Virus record (IMG/VR): IMGVR_UViG_3300010883_000601
Span: 1-21,384 of that record
Origin: a virus
Direction: 5' to 3' (one strand)
DNA: 21,384 nt
Below the pieces are notes generated by a model. It saw nothing but the letters and a program-made list of their open reading frames with translations. It was not told where the DNA came from and did not search any database. Positions 1 to 7,110 of the stretch are shown piece after piece (position 1 is the first letter of the stretch; each line of letters opens with the position of its first letter). Made by a program: the position numbers and the translations under genes.

Positions 1-11
1 GAGATAAACGG

Positions 12-884
12 ATGCGTAAAGTAAAACACTCTAAATTCCGTAATACTGGCCTATTGTATGAATTTATACTTAGACAGATTACTACGGAAATTTTAGGAAA
101 AAATAAAAATAACAAAGCTACTGAAATAGTAAGAACTTATTTCAATGAGAACACAGGTTTAGGCCGTGAGTTGAATTTATATAGTTTATTGATGCAAAGA
201 AAATTCAAAGATGATAGAAAAGCCGAATATTTCGTAAATGAGGTTATTACCGAAAGAAAAAAGTTAAATAATTCTATTTTACGCAGAGAAAAATTTAACT
301 TAATTAAAACGATAAAAGAGAATTACGATATAAACAAATTTTTCTCATCAAAGGTACAAAATTATAAAACTTATGCATCTGTATATAAATTATTCGAGCA
401 TAATGTAATATCTCCGGAAGAAAAAACAGAATCACATTTTAATTTGGTAGAACACATAACTACAACAAATAAAGAAATTAAATTATCAGAAACAATTGGT
501 GGTACGGCATTACCAAAAGATGAAGATTTAAGAATCTTAACTTATAGAACTCTTTTAGAAAAATTTAATCAAAAATATTCTAAATTAAATTTACCTCAAA
601 AATCTTTACTGCGAGCATATATTAACAATGTATCTAATACTAATTCATTAAAAGAATATATTGAAAGAGTAACACCTGTTATGAAAAGAGATTTAAAAAA
701 ATATTCAAAAGGTATAACAGACAAAGTAGTAAAAATAAAATTAAAAGAAGCAATAAACTCAATTAGTAAATTTTGTAATACAGGAAAAACACAAATAGTA
801 AAAGACTCTGTAGTTGTTCAGACTATGAGATATATGGAACTCTTAAAAGAATTAAAGAAAAATGGCAACAAAAAAGTCGTTTAA
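12..884 (+). CDS. Conserved-looking hypothetical protein upstream of prohead genes
   Basis: A 290-residue Lys-rich, probably all-helical protein with no signal peptide or membrane segment. The N-terminus (KHSKFRNTGLLYEFILRQIT) resembles, from memory, uncharacterised proteins near the portal and protease genes of marine T4-like phages. I recognise no catalytic motif. The ATG follows a weak purine-rich stretch at the very left edge, and the 3' end overlaps the next gene by 23 bp, suggesting translational coupling. By position it could be a prohead-core or portal-associated protein; that role is inference only. Confidence 0.75.
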   Translation: MRKVKHSKFRNTGLLYEFILRQITTEILGKNKNNKATEIVRTYFNENTGLGRELNLYSLLMQRKFKDDRKAEYFVNEVITERKKLNNSILRREKFNLIKTIKENYDINKFFSSKVQNYKTYASVYKLFEHNVISPEEKTESHFNLVEHITTTNKEIKLSETIGGTALPKDEDLRILTYRTLLEKFNQKYSKLNLPQKSLLRAYINNVSNTNSLKEYIERVTPVMKRDLKKYSKGITDKVVKIKLKEAINSISKFCNTGKTQIVKDSVVVQTMRYMELLKELKKNGNKKVV

Positions 885-1551
885 TTCAATAATTCATCAA
901 CTGGTATATGAAATACTCGGTGAGGATGGAGAAGATTATACAGATGAGGAAGAGTTAGAAGAACTAACTACTACTGGTGATGCTGAAGGATATGAGACAC
1001 CATTTGCTTTTAATAAGGGTAAAAAAGGTAGTAAAAAGAATAAAAAGATTTCAACTAATAGTACGGGGTATAAATACTTTAAAGAAAATGTTTATGTAGG
1101 TTCTTTGAAAAATTTATTGTTTGAAAAGGAAAAATCGGGTGAAAGACCTAAACGGGAGCGTGGTGATGTATGGAAGAGAGAAAGTGGGGCATGGGCTGCA
1201 AAGAATAGTAAAGGTAATATTCAATCTTTTAAAGAGAAAGATGGAGCAGAAGCTTATGCTAAATCAAGAGGTGGCCAACACGGATTCAATAAAAAAGGTG
1301 AACCTAAAAAAGGTGGAGATACTAAACCACCAAAAAGTGGAGGTGATAAACCTACTCCAAAAAAGAAACCTACTCCAAAAAAGAAACCTACTCCAAAAAA
1401 GAAACCTACTCCAAAAAAGAAACCTGGTAGTAGTATGAAAGATTTATTCGGTAAAAAAGGTGGAGCATCAACTAGTCTTAATTTTAAAGACAAATTTAAA
1501 AGTGCAATTGATGATTTAGAACAACAAAAAAAGACAGATATTGACAAATGA
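862..1551 (+). CDS. Putative prohead core/internal protein with basic PTPKKK repeat tail
   Basis: 229 residues in several distinct parts. The N-terminus ends in EILGE (E21), a possible gp21 cleavage site, and is followed by an acidic patch (residues 21-35). Next comes a TTTGDAEGYETPFAF segment and a Lys-rich NSTGYK motif that I associate with marine T4-like phages. A region around residues 94-135 has Trp/Lys/Gly-rich spacing (VWKRESGAW...AAKNSKGN). The tail contains four perfect KPTPKK repeats (about 163-187) like histone H1 or nucleoid-protein tails. It sits where T4 has the small prohead core genes 67/68. A DNA-condensing internal protein or core component fits, but function is inferred. 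Stop and next start overlap (ATGA). Confidence 0.7.
   Translation: MATKKSFNSIIHQLVYEILGEDGEDYTDEEELEELTTTGDAEGYETPFAFNKGKKGSKKNKKISTNSTGYKYFKENVYVGSLKNLLFEKEKSGERPKRERGDVWKRESGAWAAKNSKGNIQSFKEKDGAEAYAKSRGGQHGFNKKGEPKKGGDTKPPKSGGDKPTPKKKPTPKKKPTPKKKPTPKKKPGSSMKDLFGKKGGASTSLNFKDKFKSAIDDLEQQKKTDIDK
1351..1422. repeat. Tandem repeat, 4 x 18 bp, in-frame
   Basis: Four perfect head-to-tail copies of cctactccaaaaaagaaa, each encoding Pro-Thr-Pro-Lys-Lys-Lys. The units are identical at third codon positions, implying recent slippage expansion. The repeat keeps three frames open, which creates spurious long reading frames on both strands here. Confidence 0.95.
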
Positions 1552-1688
1552 TAAATAAACAAAAATTAACAGAAGGTTTAGAGAAAAACGACATTAAAAT
1601 GATTAAATCGTTAATCAGAGATGTTGTAGCAGATATTTTACGAGACCTTTGGATTAAACGAGCTATGTGGAAGAAATCTACTAAGTAA
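1548..1688 (+). CDS. Small protein with possible gp21-cleavable leader
   Basis: A 46-residue reading frame whose ATG overlaps the previous stop (ATGA). A purine-rich AGGAG follows its stop and serves the next gene. The product begins MINKQKLTEG, with L-T-E|G after nine residues matching the gp21-type cleavage signature seen in many neighbouring genes. The rest is an amphipathic helix (SLIRDVVADILRDLWIKRAM). The tight coupling and the shared leader argue that it is real despite its size. Function unknown. Confidence 0.6.
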   Translation: MINKQKLTEGLEKNDIKMIKSLIRDVVADILRDLWIKRAMWKKSTK

Positions 1689-1700
1689 TAGGAGAAAAAA

Positions 1701-2111
1701 ATGTATAAATCAGATGGTGGTAAAAAACAAGTTCCAAGTAATACAATTTATGGTGGGAATGAGGGAACAGGTTCAAATGCTAAAAAAAATTATAATTATG
1801 CTGATATTCCTGCTCCTATGACAGTAACAGATAGACCTGACCATATTGTTATCAATGGTGATGCTGGTGGTGGGACATATATGTTTAAATATTCATCTAC
1901 AGGTTCTTTAGGTGACACAATACCAGCTGTTGCAACCAAACCAGGTGATGGTGATGGTCCTTGGGTAAGTGGTTCAATACATCCAGGTGAAGGTGGAGCT
2001 ATAAAATTAGAAATAAATCCAAATGCATGGAAAAGAGTAGGAGCACATGCAACAGGTAATACTGGTATAGCAGGTGAAGTGACATATGTTTACAGTAAAC
2101 AAGATAAATAA
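1701..2111 (+). CDS. Hypothetical Gly-rich beta-type protein
   Basis: 136 residues, rich in Gly, Thr, Tyr and Asn, with beta-strand-like character and no membrane segment or cysteines. An AGGAG 6-10 bases before the ATG supports the start. Its composition, unlike the Lys-rich helical neighbours, suggests a folded virion surface or decoration protein, but I recognise no family. It lies just before the protease gene and shows no gp21-type leader. Confidence 0.7.
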   Translation: MYKSDGGKKQVPSNTIYGGNEGTGSNAKKNYNYADIPAPMTVTDRPDHIVINGDAGGGTYMFKYSSTGSLGDTIPAVATKPGDGDGPWVSGSIHPGEGGAIKLEINPNAWKRVGAHATGNTGIAGEVTYVYSKQDK

Positions 2112-2125
2112 AGGAGATATAGATA

Positions 2126-2755
2126 ATGAATAAAAAATTAATAGTAGATTATATACCATTTGAAATAGATAGAAGCACTATAAATGAGTCTCTTTCAAAA
2201 AATAATGGTAGACTTATTGTAAAGGGTGTCCTTCAAAGAGTAAATGCTAAAAATCAAAATGGTAGAATCTACCCAAGAGATGTTTTAGTTAAAGAAGCTA
2301 AAAAGTATGCTCAAGAAAATATAGCAGAACGAAGAGCTCTAGGTGAATTAGACCATCCTGAATCTTCTGTTGTTAACTTAAATAACGCTTCTCATAATAT
2401 ACTTGAAATGCATTGGAAAGGTGATGATTTATTAGGAACTGTAGAAGTTCTTTCAACACCAAGTGGAAACATCTTAAAAGAATTATTTAAAAGTGGTATT
2501 AAATTGGGTATATCATCTCGTGGTTTAGGTTCAGTTGAAGAAGTAAATGAGGGTGATGAAAAAGATGGAGACGAAGAAAATCCAACAGTTAAAGTTAAAG
2601 ATGACTTTGAATTAATTGCATTTGACTTCGTATCAAACCCATCTACACACGGAGCTTTTATGAAACCATCTTCAATGAATGAGAGTACTGGAAATAGAAT
2701 ACAAACAACTTCAAAAGTAGAATCTATAATTAATGATATATTGAGAGGTGAATAA
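2126..2755 (+). CDS. 21: Prohead maturation protease, T4 gp21 family
   Basis: 209 residues, close to T4 gp21 (212). Family signatures are visible: KNQNGRIYPRDVL (42-54), the His-containing GELDHPES (73-80, His77), the Ser-containing GISSRGLGS (128-136, Ser130/131) and FDFVSNPS (166-173). His and Ser are the expected catalytic residues of this serine protease family, which cleaves scaffold, core and capsid proteins after [I/L]-x-E inside the prohead. The N-terminus has I-N-E21|S22, a plausible self-cleavage point. AGGAG precedes the ATG. The linker around residues 139-160 is acidic. This gene sets the interpretation of the [I/L]-x-E leaders in the downstream genes. Confidence 0.93.
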   Translation: MNKKLIVDYIPFEIDRSTINESLSKNNGRLIVKGVLQRVNAKNQNGRIYPRDVLVKEAKKYAQENIAERRALGELDHPESSVVNLNNASHNILEMHWKGDDLLGTVEVLSTPSGNILKELFKSGIKLGISSRGLGSVEEVNEGDEKDGDEENPTVKVKDDFELIAFDFVSNPSTHGAFMKPSSMNESTGNRIQTTSKVESIINDILRGE

Positions 2756-2756
2756 T

Positions 2757-3098
2757 ATGGATTATAAGAAAGTAATGGGGTATAGTAAAGAATTAAAAAA
2801 GAAAGTTGTTAAAGAAATAACTAAACCTCGTGTTAATGAAGTGATTAATTCTATTAAAGAAGAGTTTGGATATAAAAATAAAATAAACGAAACATTACCT
2901 GCACTTGGTAGAGAATATGATAATTATTCAAAAGCTAGAAAATTATATTTAAAATCTGTTATTGATTTAGAAAAAGCTGCTGGTAAAGTTGATAGAACAT
3001 TTGGTAAACAAATACAGAGTGTTTGGAAAAAAACTATAAGTAATAATATGAAGAAGTTTGACGATGCACTTAATGATGTATTGAGTAAATTACAATAA
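2757..3098 (+). CDS. Hypothetical Lys-rich helical protein, possible prohead internal protein
   Basis: 113 residues from the ATG at 2757. A GTG at 2748 would add three residues, but the GAGAGG at 2743-2748 is better spaced for the ATG, which lies just beyond the gp21 stop. The first 45 residues are highly basic and helical and end in I-N-E45|T46, a possible gp21 site. The remainder (YSKARKLYLKSVIDLEKAA) is helical. No family recognised. Immediate coupling to gp21 and the possible cleavage site suggest a packaged internal or core protein. Confidence 0.7.
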   Translation: MDYKKVMGYSKELKKKVVKEITKPRVNEVINSIKEEFGYKNKINETLPALGREYDNYSKARKLYLKSVIDLEKAAGKVDRTFGKQIQSVWKKTISNNMKKFDDALNDVLSKLQ

Positions 3099-3113
3099 TT
3101 AGGAGAAAATAAG

Positions 3114-3452
3114 ATGAAATTAACTAGAGGTAAATTAAAAAAAATGATTGCAGAAGAACTTTTAAAAGAAGGTTTTAAAGATGATGTGAAAGCATTTCAA
3201 TCAGAAGTAGGTCAAGCTGAAGCTGGATGGAAAGAGAAGTATTCTCAATTAGAAGTAAGAGAAAACTCTATGAAATCAGTAAATCGTGTTCATAGAAGTT
3301 TAAAAGCTGTAGTTGAAGGATTTAAAAAAATGCCAATGGAAGAAACTTTAGGTATGGTAGGTAAAGGGCATAGTAAGAAATTTCAAAATGCAATTAGTGT
3401 TCTTGAAGGTATACTTGAAGATACAGGTGGCTGGATAAAAGAGAATCACTAA
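3114..3452 (+). CDS. Candidate capsid-targeted internal protein
   Basis: 112 residues. The leader MKLTRGKLKKMIAEELLKEG is an amphipathic Lys/Leu helix ending in L-K-E19|G20, the gp21 cleavage signature. This design parallels the T4 internal-protein capsid-targeting sequence, a short N-terminal helix removed by gp21. The mature part is helical, possibly coiled-coil, with a Gly-rich patch near 80. AGGAG lies 8-10 bases before the ATG. It overlaps the next gene by one base. Function of the mature protein unknown. Confidence 0.75.
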   Translation: MKLTRGKLKKMIAEELLKEGFKDDVKAFQSEVGQAEAGWKEKYSQLEVRENSMKSVNRVHRSLKAVVEGFKKMPMEETLGMVGKGHSKKFQNAISVLEGILEDTGGWIKENH

Positions 3453-4516
3453 TGACACCCAAAGAACGCAAAATATTAAAGGAAATTGTTAAAAAACAAA
3501 TTTTAAAAGAGACTAATACACCTGATAAATTTTCAAAGTTAATTACAGAGAATTACAAAAATTGGGAAATAGGTAAAGTTATGACTTTTAAAGACAATCC
3601 TCCTTTTAAAACACCTAAACAGATAAGAGAAGAAAATCTTACAGAAGCTCCACAAAAAGGTAAGCATGTAGTATATTATGAAAAGGGTTCAAGTGGAAAG
3701 AAAGTTCTTGATGTTAAACCAAATTATAAGAGTGCTGCACTAGCAATGAATAAACATATGAATACTGGTAAATATGAGACTGTTGGTATTCAACATTGGG
3801 AATCTTGGAATAAAGTTGAATCACCAAAGATTAAAGAAGGAAAACTTACAGAAGCTAATTCTTCTAAATATATACAGGCTCATAATAAAATGTATAAAGC
3901 TTATGAGAACTTTGCTAGAGAAGTTATGAATTTAGCTAAAACTTCATCTAAATTAGATGGTGATAAAGTAGATGAAAAAATCATTTTAAAGAATTTCAAA
4001 AAGGATGTTATTCCATTTATATCTTTAATGAAAGGTTGGTTAAAGGGTAAAATGAGAGAATCTGTGAATGAAGGAAAACTTAAAGAAGGTAAGTTTTCAA
4101 AAGAACATATACATATGTTGAAATTGGCGTATGGAAGTCTTGATAAAATGAACCCATCTTCACCTACCTATAAGAAATTTATTAAGTTTTTAGAGAAGCT
4201 ACCTAAAGACCAATTGAAACAATTGGCGAATGCTGATATAAAATTTGTATCAATGTTAGCAAAGAATAGAATGAAAGAAGGAAAACTTACAGAAGCTAAA
4301 GAAACAATATTTGATGTTGCAGCTAAAGTAATGCAAGATTCACAGATGTATAATTACAAAAGTAGAAAAGGTATGGTAAAGGTAGATATGCAAACGGCAA
4401 ATCTATTAACAAAAGTATGGAAAAAAGTAAGTCCTAAAATGAAAAAACATTTAGCAGGAATGGGTGAAGCCAATCCAGCTGGGTTAGTTCAAACTTTATG
4501 GGCTGCAGCTAAATAG
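3452..4516 (+). CDS. Candidate internal-protein polyprotein with repeated gp21 sites
   Basis: 354 residues. The leader ends in L-K-E20|T21. Near-identical linkers then recur: NLTE65|A66, KEGKLTE134|A135, NEGKLKE212|G213 and KEGKLTE281|A282. Each ends in [I/L]-x-E then Ala or Gly, the signature cut by T4 gp21. Cutting at all of them would release modules of about 45, 69, 78, 69 and 73 residues. The modules differ in sequence: the second is Tyr/Lys-rich and beta-like (KGKHVVYYEKGSSGKK), the others are helical. The linkers are conserved at DNA level (25 bp identical in two). This fits a head polyprotein processed during maturation. Module functions are unknown and cleavage is predicted, not shown. 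Confidence 0.8.
   Translation: MTPKERKILKEIVKKQILKETNTPDKFSKLITENYKNWEIGKVMTFKDNPPFKTPKQIREENLTEAPQKGKHVVYYEKGSSGKKVLDVKPNYKSAALAMNKHMNTGKYETVGIQHWESWNKVESPKIKEGKLTEANSSKYIQAHNKMYKAYENFAREVMNLAKTSSKLDGDKVDEKIILKNFKKDVIPFISLMKGWLKGKMRESVNEGKLKEGKFSKEHIHMLKLAYGSLDKMNPSSPTYKKFIKFLEKLPKDQLKQLANADIKFVSMLAKNRMKEGKLTEAKETIFDVAAKVMQDSQMYNYKSRKGMVKVDMQTANLLTKVWKKVSPKMKKHLAGMGEANPAGLVQTLWAAAK
3833..3857. repeat. 25-bp linker repeat, copy 1
   Basis: In-frame 25-bp sequence encoding KEGKLTEA, identical at every base to 4274-4298 in the same gene. A diverged copy lies at about 4067-4090 and a partial one at about 3629-3649. Each marks a predicted protease linker between modules. Confidence 0.95.
4274..4298. 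repeat. 25-bp linker repeat, copy 2
   Basis: Second exact copy of the 3833-3857 sequence, again in frame and encoding KEGKLTEA at residues 275-282. Identity at synonymous positions while the flanking modules differ points to recent duplication or recombination at the linkers. Confidence 0.95.
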
Positions 4517-4525
4517 GAGATAGAA

Positions 4526-4846
4526 ATGATTAATATGAAAAAATTATTAAAAGAGGGATTTGCTTGGGAACGAAAGTTTGGTGAATCTCTTCCAACAGTA
4601 GCAGAAGTACAAAAAAAATATGAAGATAAATTAAAAAACGAAGCTCCTGACCAATTAGAAAGAGAAAAAGTTCCTGCAAATGTAAATAGATTTATGACTA
4701 AATTTATCGATACACTTAAAGGTGCAAAACTTACAAGAAATAAACAAAAAGCAATTCTCTTTAAAGTAGTCAAAGCTTTAAATATATCACCAAAAGAATT
4801 AGCTATGTATACACAAAGAGTTAAAAAAGGCTTGGAAAAAAGATGA
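4526..4846 (+). CDS. Candidate capsid-targeted internal protein
   Basis: 106 residues. A short leader MINMKKLLKE10|G11 carries the L-x-E|G signature of gp21 substrates. The C-terminal two thirds (NVNRFMTKFIDTLKG to the end) is a compact basic helical region. AGGAG at 4516-4520 supports the first ATG; a second ATG at 4535 would also keep the leader. Stop and next start overlap (ATGATGA). No family recognised beyond the leader. Confidence 0.72.
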   Translation: MINMKKLLKEGFAWERKFGESLPTVAEVQKKYEDKLKNEAPDQLEREKVPANVNRFMTKFIDTLKGAKLTRNKQKAILFKVVKALNISPKELAMYTQRVKKGLEKR

Positions 4847-5139
4847 TGAAATTGAAATCTTTATTATTAACAGAAAAAAGGAAAATGGGTGATAAACAAC
4901 TAATGTCGATTAAACAAATGACAGATAGAAACAATCACACAGAAAACAGAAAAAAATTATCAAGTTTGATGGGAAATGATAAGTTAGCTCAATTCTATAA
5001 AGCTATGGCTACACTTAATTTAGTATTTAATGGTACTAACGCTGAAATGAATAAACTTAATCAAAAGATGGAAAAAGAATTTTATAAACAGATAAAAAAA
5101 TCTTATGCAAATGCGGAAGAGATTATAGGATTATTTTAA
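4843..5139 (+). CDS. Candidate capsid-targeted internal protein
   Basis: 98 residues. Two adjacent ATGs (4843 and 4846) overlap the previous stop; the second gives MKLKSLLLTE, closely matching the leader of the next gene (MKLKDLLVE) and so is perhaps the true start. Predicted gp21 cut is L-T-E|K. The remainder is a helical region rich in Lys, Asn and Met. Its stop shares one base with the next ATG (TAATG). Function unknown. Confidence 0.72.
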   Translation: MMKLKSLLLTEKRKMGDKQLMSIKQMTDRNNHTENRKKLSSLMGNDKLAQFYKAMATLNLVFNGTNAEMNKLNQKMEKEFYKQIKKSYANAEEIIGLF

Positions 5140-5486
5140 TGAAACTTAAAGATTTATTAGTAGAAGGTGTGACAAGTAAATACGCTGCTATATATCAAAT
5201 GAAAGAAGAGATGAAGAGTGGGAAGTTCGACCCCAAGAATCCGACAGTTAGTGTTAATGGTCTTGGAGTATATAATTTAAAATTATTAGAAAAAGTAATT
5301 AAGAGAGATTTAGGTAAAGCTGTAAATAATTTAGGGTATGAAAGTGGTATTAATAATTTAATGTATCACTTATATAAAGATAAATCACCATTAGGTTCAA
5401 AAATAAAAGGATTACACGAGGTATACCAACAGATGAATACATCACAATATAAGAGAGCTGTAACGATGTATAAGCGGAGAAAATAA
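5139..5486 (+). CDS. Candidate capsid-targeted internal protein
   Basis: 115 residues. The leader MKLKDLLVE9|G10 matches the gp21 signature and is nearly the same as that of the gene before it. The rest is a basic helical domain with Gly turns (VNGLGVYNLKLLEKVIKRDL) and a strongly basic C-terminus (MYKRRK). Start overlaps the upstream stop by one base. Packaged DNA-associated protein is a reasonable inference; no family recognised. Confidence 0.73.
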   Translation: MKLKDLLVEGVTSKYAAIYQMKEEMKSGKFDPKNPTVSVNGLGVYNLKLLEKVIKRDLGKAVNNLGYESGINNLMYHLYKDKSPLGSKIKGLHEVYQQMNTSQYKRAVTMYKRRK

Positions 5487-6137
5487 ATGGCTAAAGAAAA
5501 TTTTAATGCAAAAAATAAAAGTGGTAAAAAGGGTACATATAGTATGAATGAACGCAAGAATGCAGCTCGACCTATATCTCGTACACCACAAAATAGACAA
5601 ACCCCTGGTGGCTTAATTAATAAACCTTTTCGTTGGTCTTGGTTAGATGATGGTGGTATGAGTAAAGTGAAAGGTGCATTTTGGATGGGTAATCCAAATT
5701 CAAGTATGTTTCAGCAATGTGATTGTAGATGCAGCTGCGATGTACCAACAGAAGCATTAACAATGCCCGATGGTACTCTATGTCCTACTTCATCACCATA
5801 TGGTGGATATAAATTTGTTCAAGAACCTCATCCTATCGGACATATGGATGATTGGAATTATGGATGGGGAATGCAGCATGGACTTGACAATTGTGATAAT
5901 ATAACATCTGGTGGCACTGCAAATAGATATTGTCATTTTGAACAACTTGGAGTAAATGATGGATTCTCAATTGATTTTAATGGTGTAGAAACTTCTGATG
6001 AATGTTCAGATTTATGTGGGAATCATTGTTTAAATAACTCTGATGAATGTGGAGAGCTGTATGGTTTATGTGGAGCTCCAACTGCCCCTGGACCACGACC
6101 AAGAGGTAGAAATGGTGGAACAGGTGGACAATATTGA
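5487..6137 (+). CDS. Cys-rich protein with MAKENF leader
   Basis: 216 residues. The N-terminus MAKENFNAKNKSGKK is basic and shared with small proteins at 16806 and 17134, and resembled by 16650. The rest is rich in Gly, Asp, Asn, Trp and Tyr with 12 cysteines, including clusters CDCRCSC (about 78-84), DECSDLCGNHC and DECGELYGLC. The C-terminus is Pro/Arg/Gly-rich. Clustered Cys suggest metal binding or disulfides in a secreted or virion-exposed protein. It carries no gp21-type leader, so it interrupts the run of candidate internal proteins. Starts immediately after the previous stop. Role unknown. Confidence 0.72.
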   Translation: MAKENFNAKNKSGKKGTYSMNERKNAARPISRTPQNRQTPGGLINKPFRWSWLDDGGMSKVKGAFWMGNPNSSMFQQCDCRCSCDVPTEALTMPDGTLCPTSSPYGGYKFVQEPHPIGHMDDWNYGWGMQHGLDNCDNITSGGTANRYCHFEQLGVNDGFSIDFNGVETSDECSDLCGNHCLNNSDECGELYGLCGAPTAPGPRPRGRNGGTGGQY

Positions 6138-6796
6138 AAATAACCGAATTACAGATAAGAGAAATTATTAAAAAAGTTATTTCGGAAAAAAGAGATTACA
6201 AAGATGAATACAAGAAATTTCAATCATCTACTAAATCTAAAAAGTACCGAGCAGAATTAAATGCCTATAATAGAAAAAAAGGTACTTATGGTAATGGTGA
6301 TGGTTTAGATGCATCACATAAGAATGGTAAAATTGTAGGGTTTGAAGAGCAATCGAAGAATAGAGGAAGAGCTGAAAAGAGTAGATTAAAGAAAGAAGGG
6401 AAACTTGATGAACTTGGTGGGTTTAGTATAGATGGTAGTACTGATTTTAATGATACTTATATAGCTCCAAAGAGAGATACATCAAAAGGTGATATGAAAA
6501 CATTTTATCAAAAGTTTTCATCTCCTGAAGCTAAAAAAGTAGTAGATGGTAAGTTAGCTGACTATGTTAAGGGGTTAAGAAAATTAGAAGGTAAGTTGGT
6601 TAAAGATTGGATGACAGCTGCTAAATCAGGTAATATTGACTTTTTTGATTTAATGAGAGGATTCAATACTGGTGATGTTCAAAGAGCACATAAATTTGAA
6701 ATAGATTTTTTAACAGGTGTACTACAAAGAGATAAAATACAAGACAGATTTAGAAGTTACTTCAAAGGTAAAAAAGGTAAACATAGAGGAAAATAA
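6134..6796 (+). CDS. Candidate internal protein with HNH-like segment
   Basis: 220 residues from a TTG start that overlaps the previous stop (TTGA), with AGGTGGA at 6122-6127 as ribosome site. The leader ends V-I-S-E18|K19. Residues 21-86 (RDYKDEYKKFQ ... YGNGDGLDASHKNG ... SKNRGRAEKSR) have the D-x-S-H ... N-R spacing reminiscent of HNH endonucleases: D59, H62, N64, N76, R77. A KKEGKLDE93 linker like that of the 3452-4516 protein follows. The C-terminal part (94-220) is helical and very basic at the end. The HNH reading is tentative because the full metal-binding set is not obvious. A protein cut into two packaged parts would fit. Confidence 0.72.
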   Translation: MKITELQIREIIKKVISEKRDYKDEYKKFQSSTKSKKYRAELNAYNRKKGTYGNGDGLDASHKNGKIVGFEEQSKNRGRAEKSRLKKEGKLDELGGFSIDGSTDFNDTYIAPKRDTSKGDMKTFYQKFSSPEAKKVVDGKLADYVKGLRKLEGKLVKDWMTAAKSGNIDFFDLMRGFNTGDVQRAHKFEIDFLTGVLQRDKIQDRFRSYFKGKKGKHRGK

Positions 6797-7083
6797 TGGC
6801 TATTACTAACAAAGAAATATGTGAACGATTGCAATGTATTGAAAATAGACTACCAAATGGTGAACTTTTAGAAATACACGAAAATGTCAAAGAAATTAAA
6901 GAAATTCTTTTAGACCCCGAAGATGGTGTTATTGTCCGTGTTAATAAAAACACATATTGGAGAAAAGAAATCGACTCAGACGAATTTAAAGCATTATTAA
7001 GATGGAAACAAGGTGTAACACACGCGATGTGGGTTGCTTACACAGCATTAATAGGAATTATAGTAAAAATAATATTTTTTTAA
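6796..7083 (+). CDS. Small membrane protein, XhlA-like architecture
   Basis: 95 residues. An N-terminal heptad-like helix (about 4-38, IENRLPNGELLEIHENVKEI) and a GVIVRVNKNTYWRK segment are followed by one C-terminal hydrophobic span (about 76-94) ending in FF. Cytoplasmic coiled coil plus C-terminal anchor is the layout of XhlA-type proteins that help holins. It lacks the gp21-type leader. It shares one base with the upstream stop. A lysis role is possible but not demonstrated; membrane anchoring is the safe statement. Confidence 0.7.
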   Translation: MAITNKEICERLQCIENRLPNGELLEIHENVKEIKEILLDPEDGVIVRVNKNTYWRKEIDSDEFKALLRWKQGVTHAMWVAYTALIGIIVKIIFF

Positions 7084-7110
7084 TACTTATAGTATATAGG
7101 AGACAATAAA

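Noticed and set aside
1351-1422. CRISPR-like repeat array
   Set aside because: Units are contiguous, 18 bp, without spacers, and in frame within a coding sequence.
1254-1562. Long reading frame on the - strand with Gly-Val-Phe-Phe repeats, and a + strand frame at 1121-1438
   Set aside because: Both are opened by the 18-bp tandem repeat of the real gene at 862-1551; composition is implausible and they have no good ribosome site.
2748-2756. GTG start for the gene after gp21
   Set aside because: The ATG at 2757 has a better spaced GAGAGG site and avoids overlapping the protease stop; the GTG remains possible.
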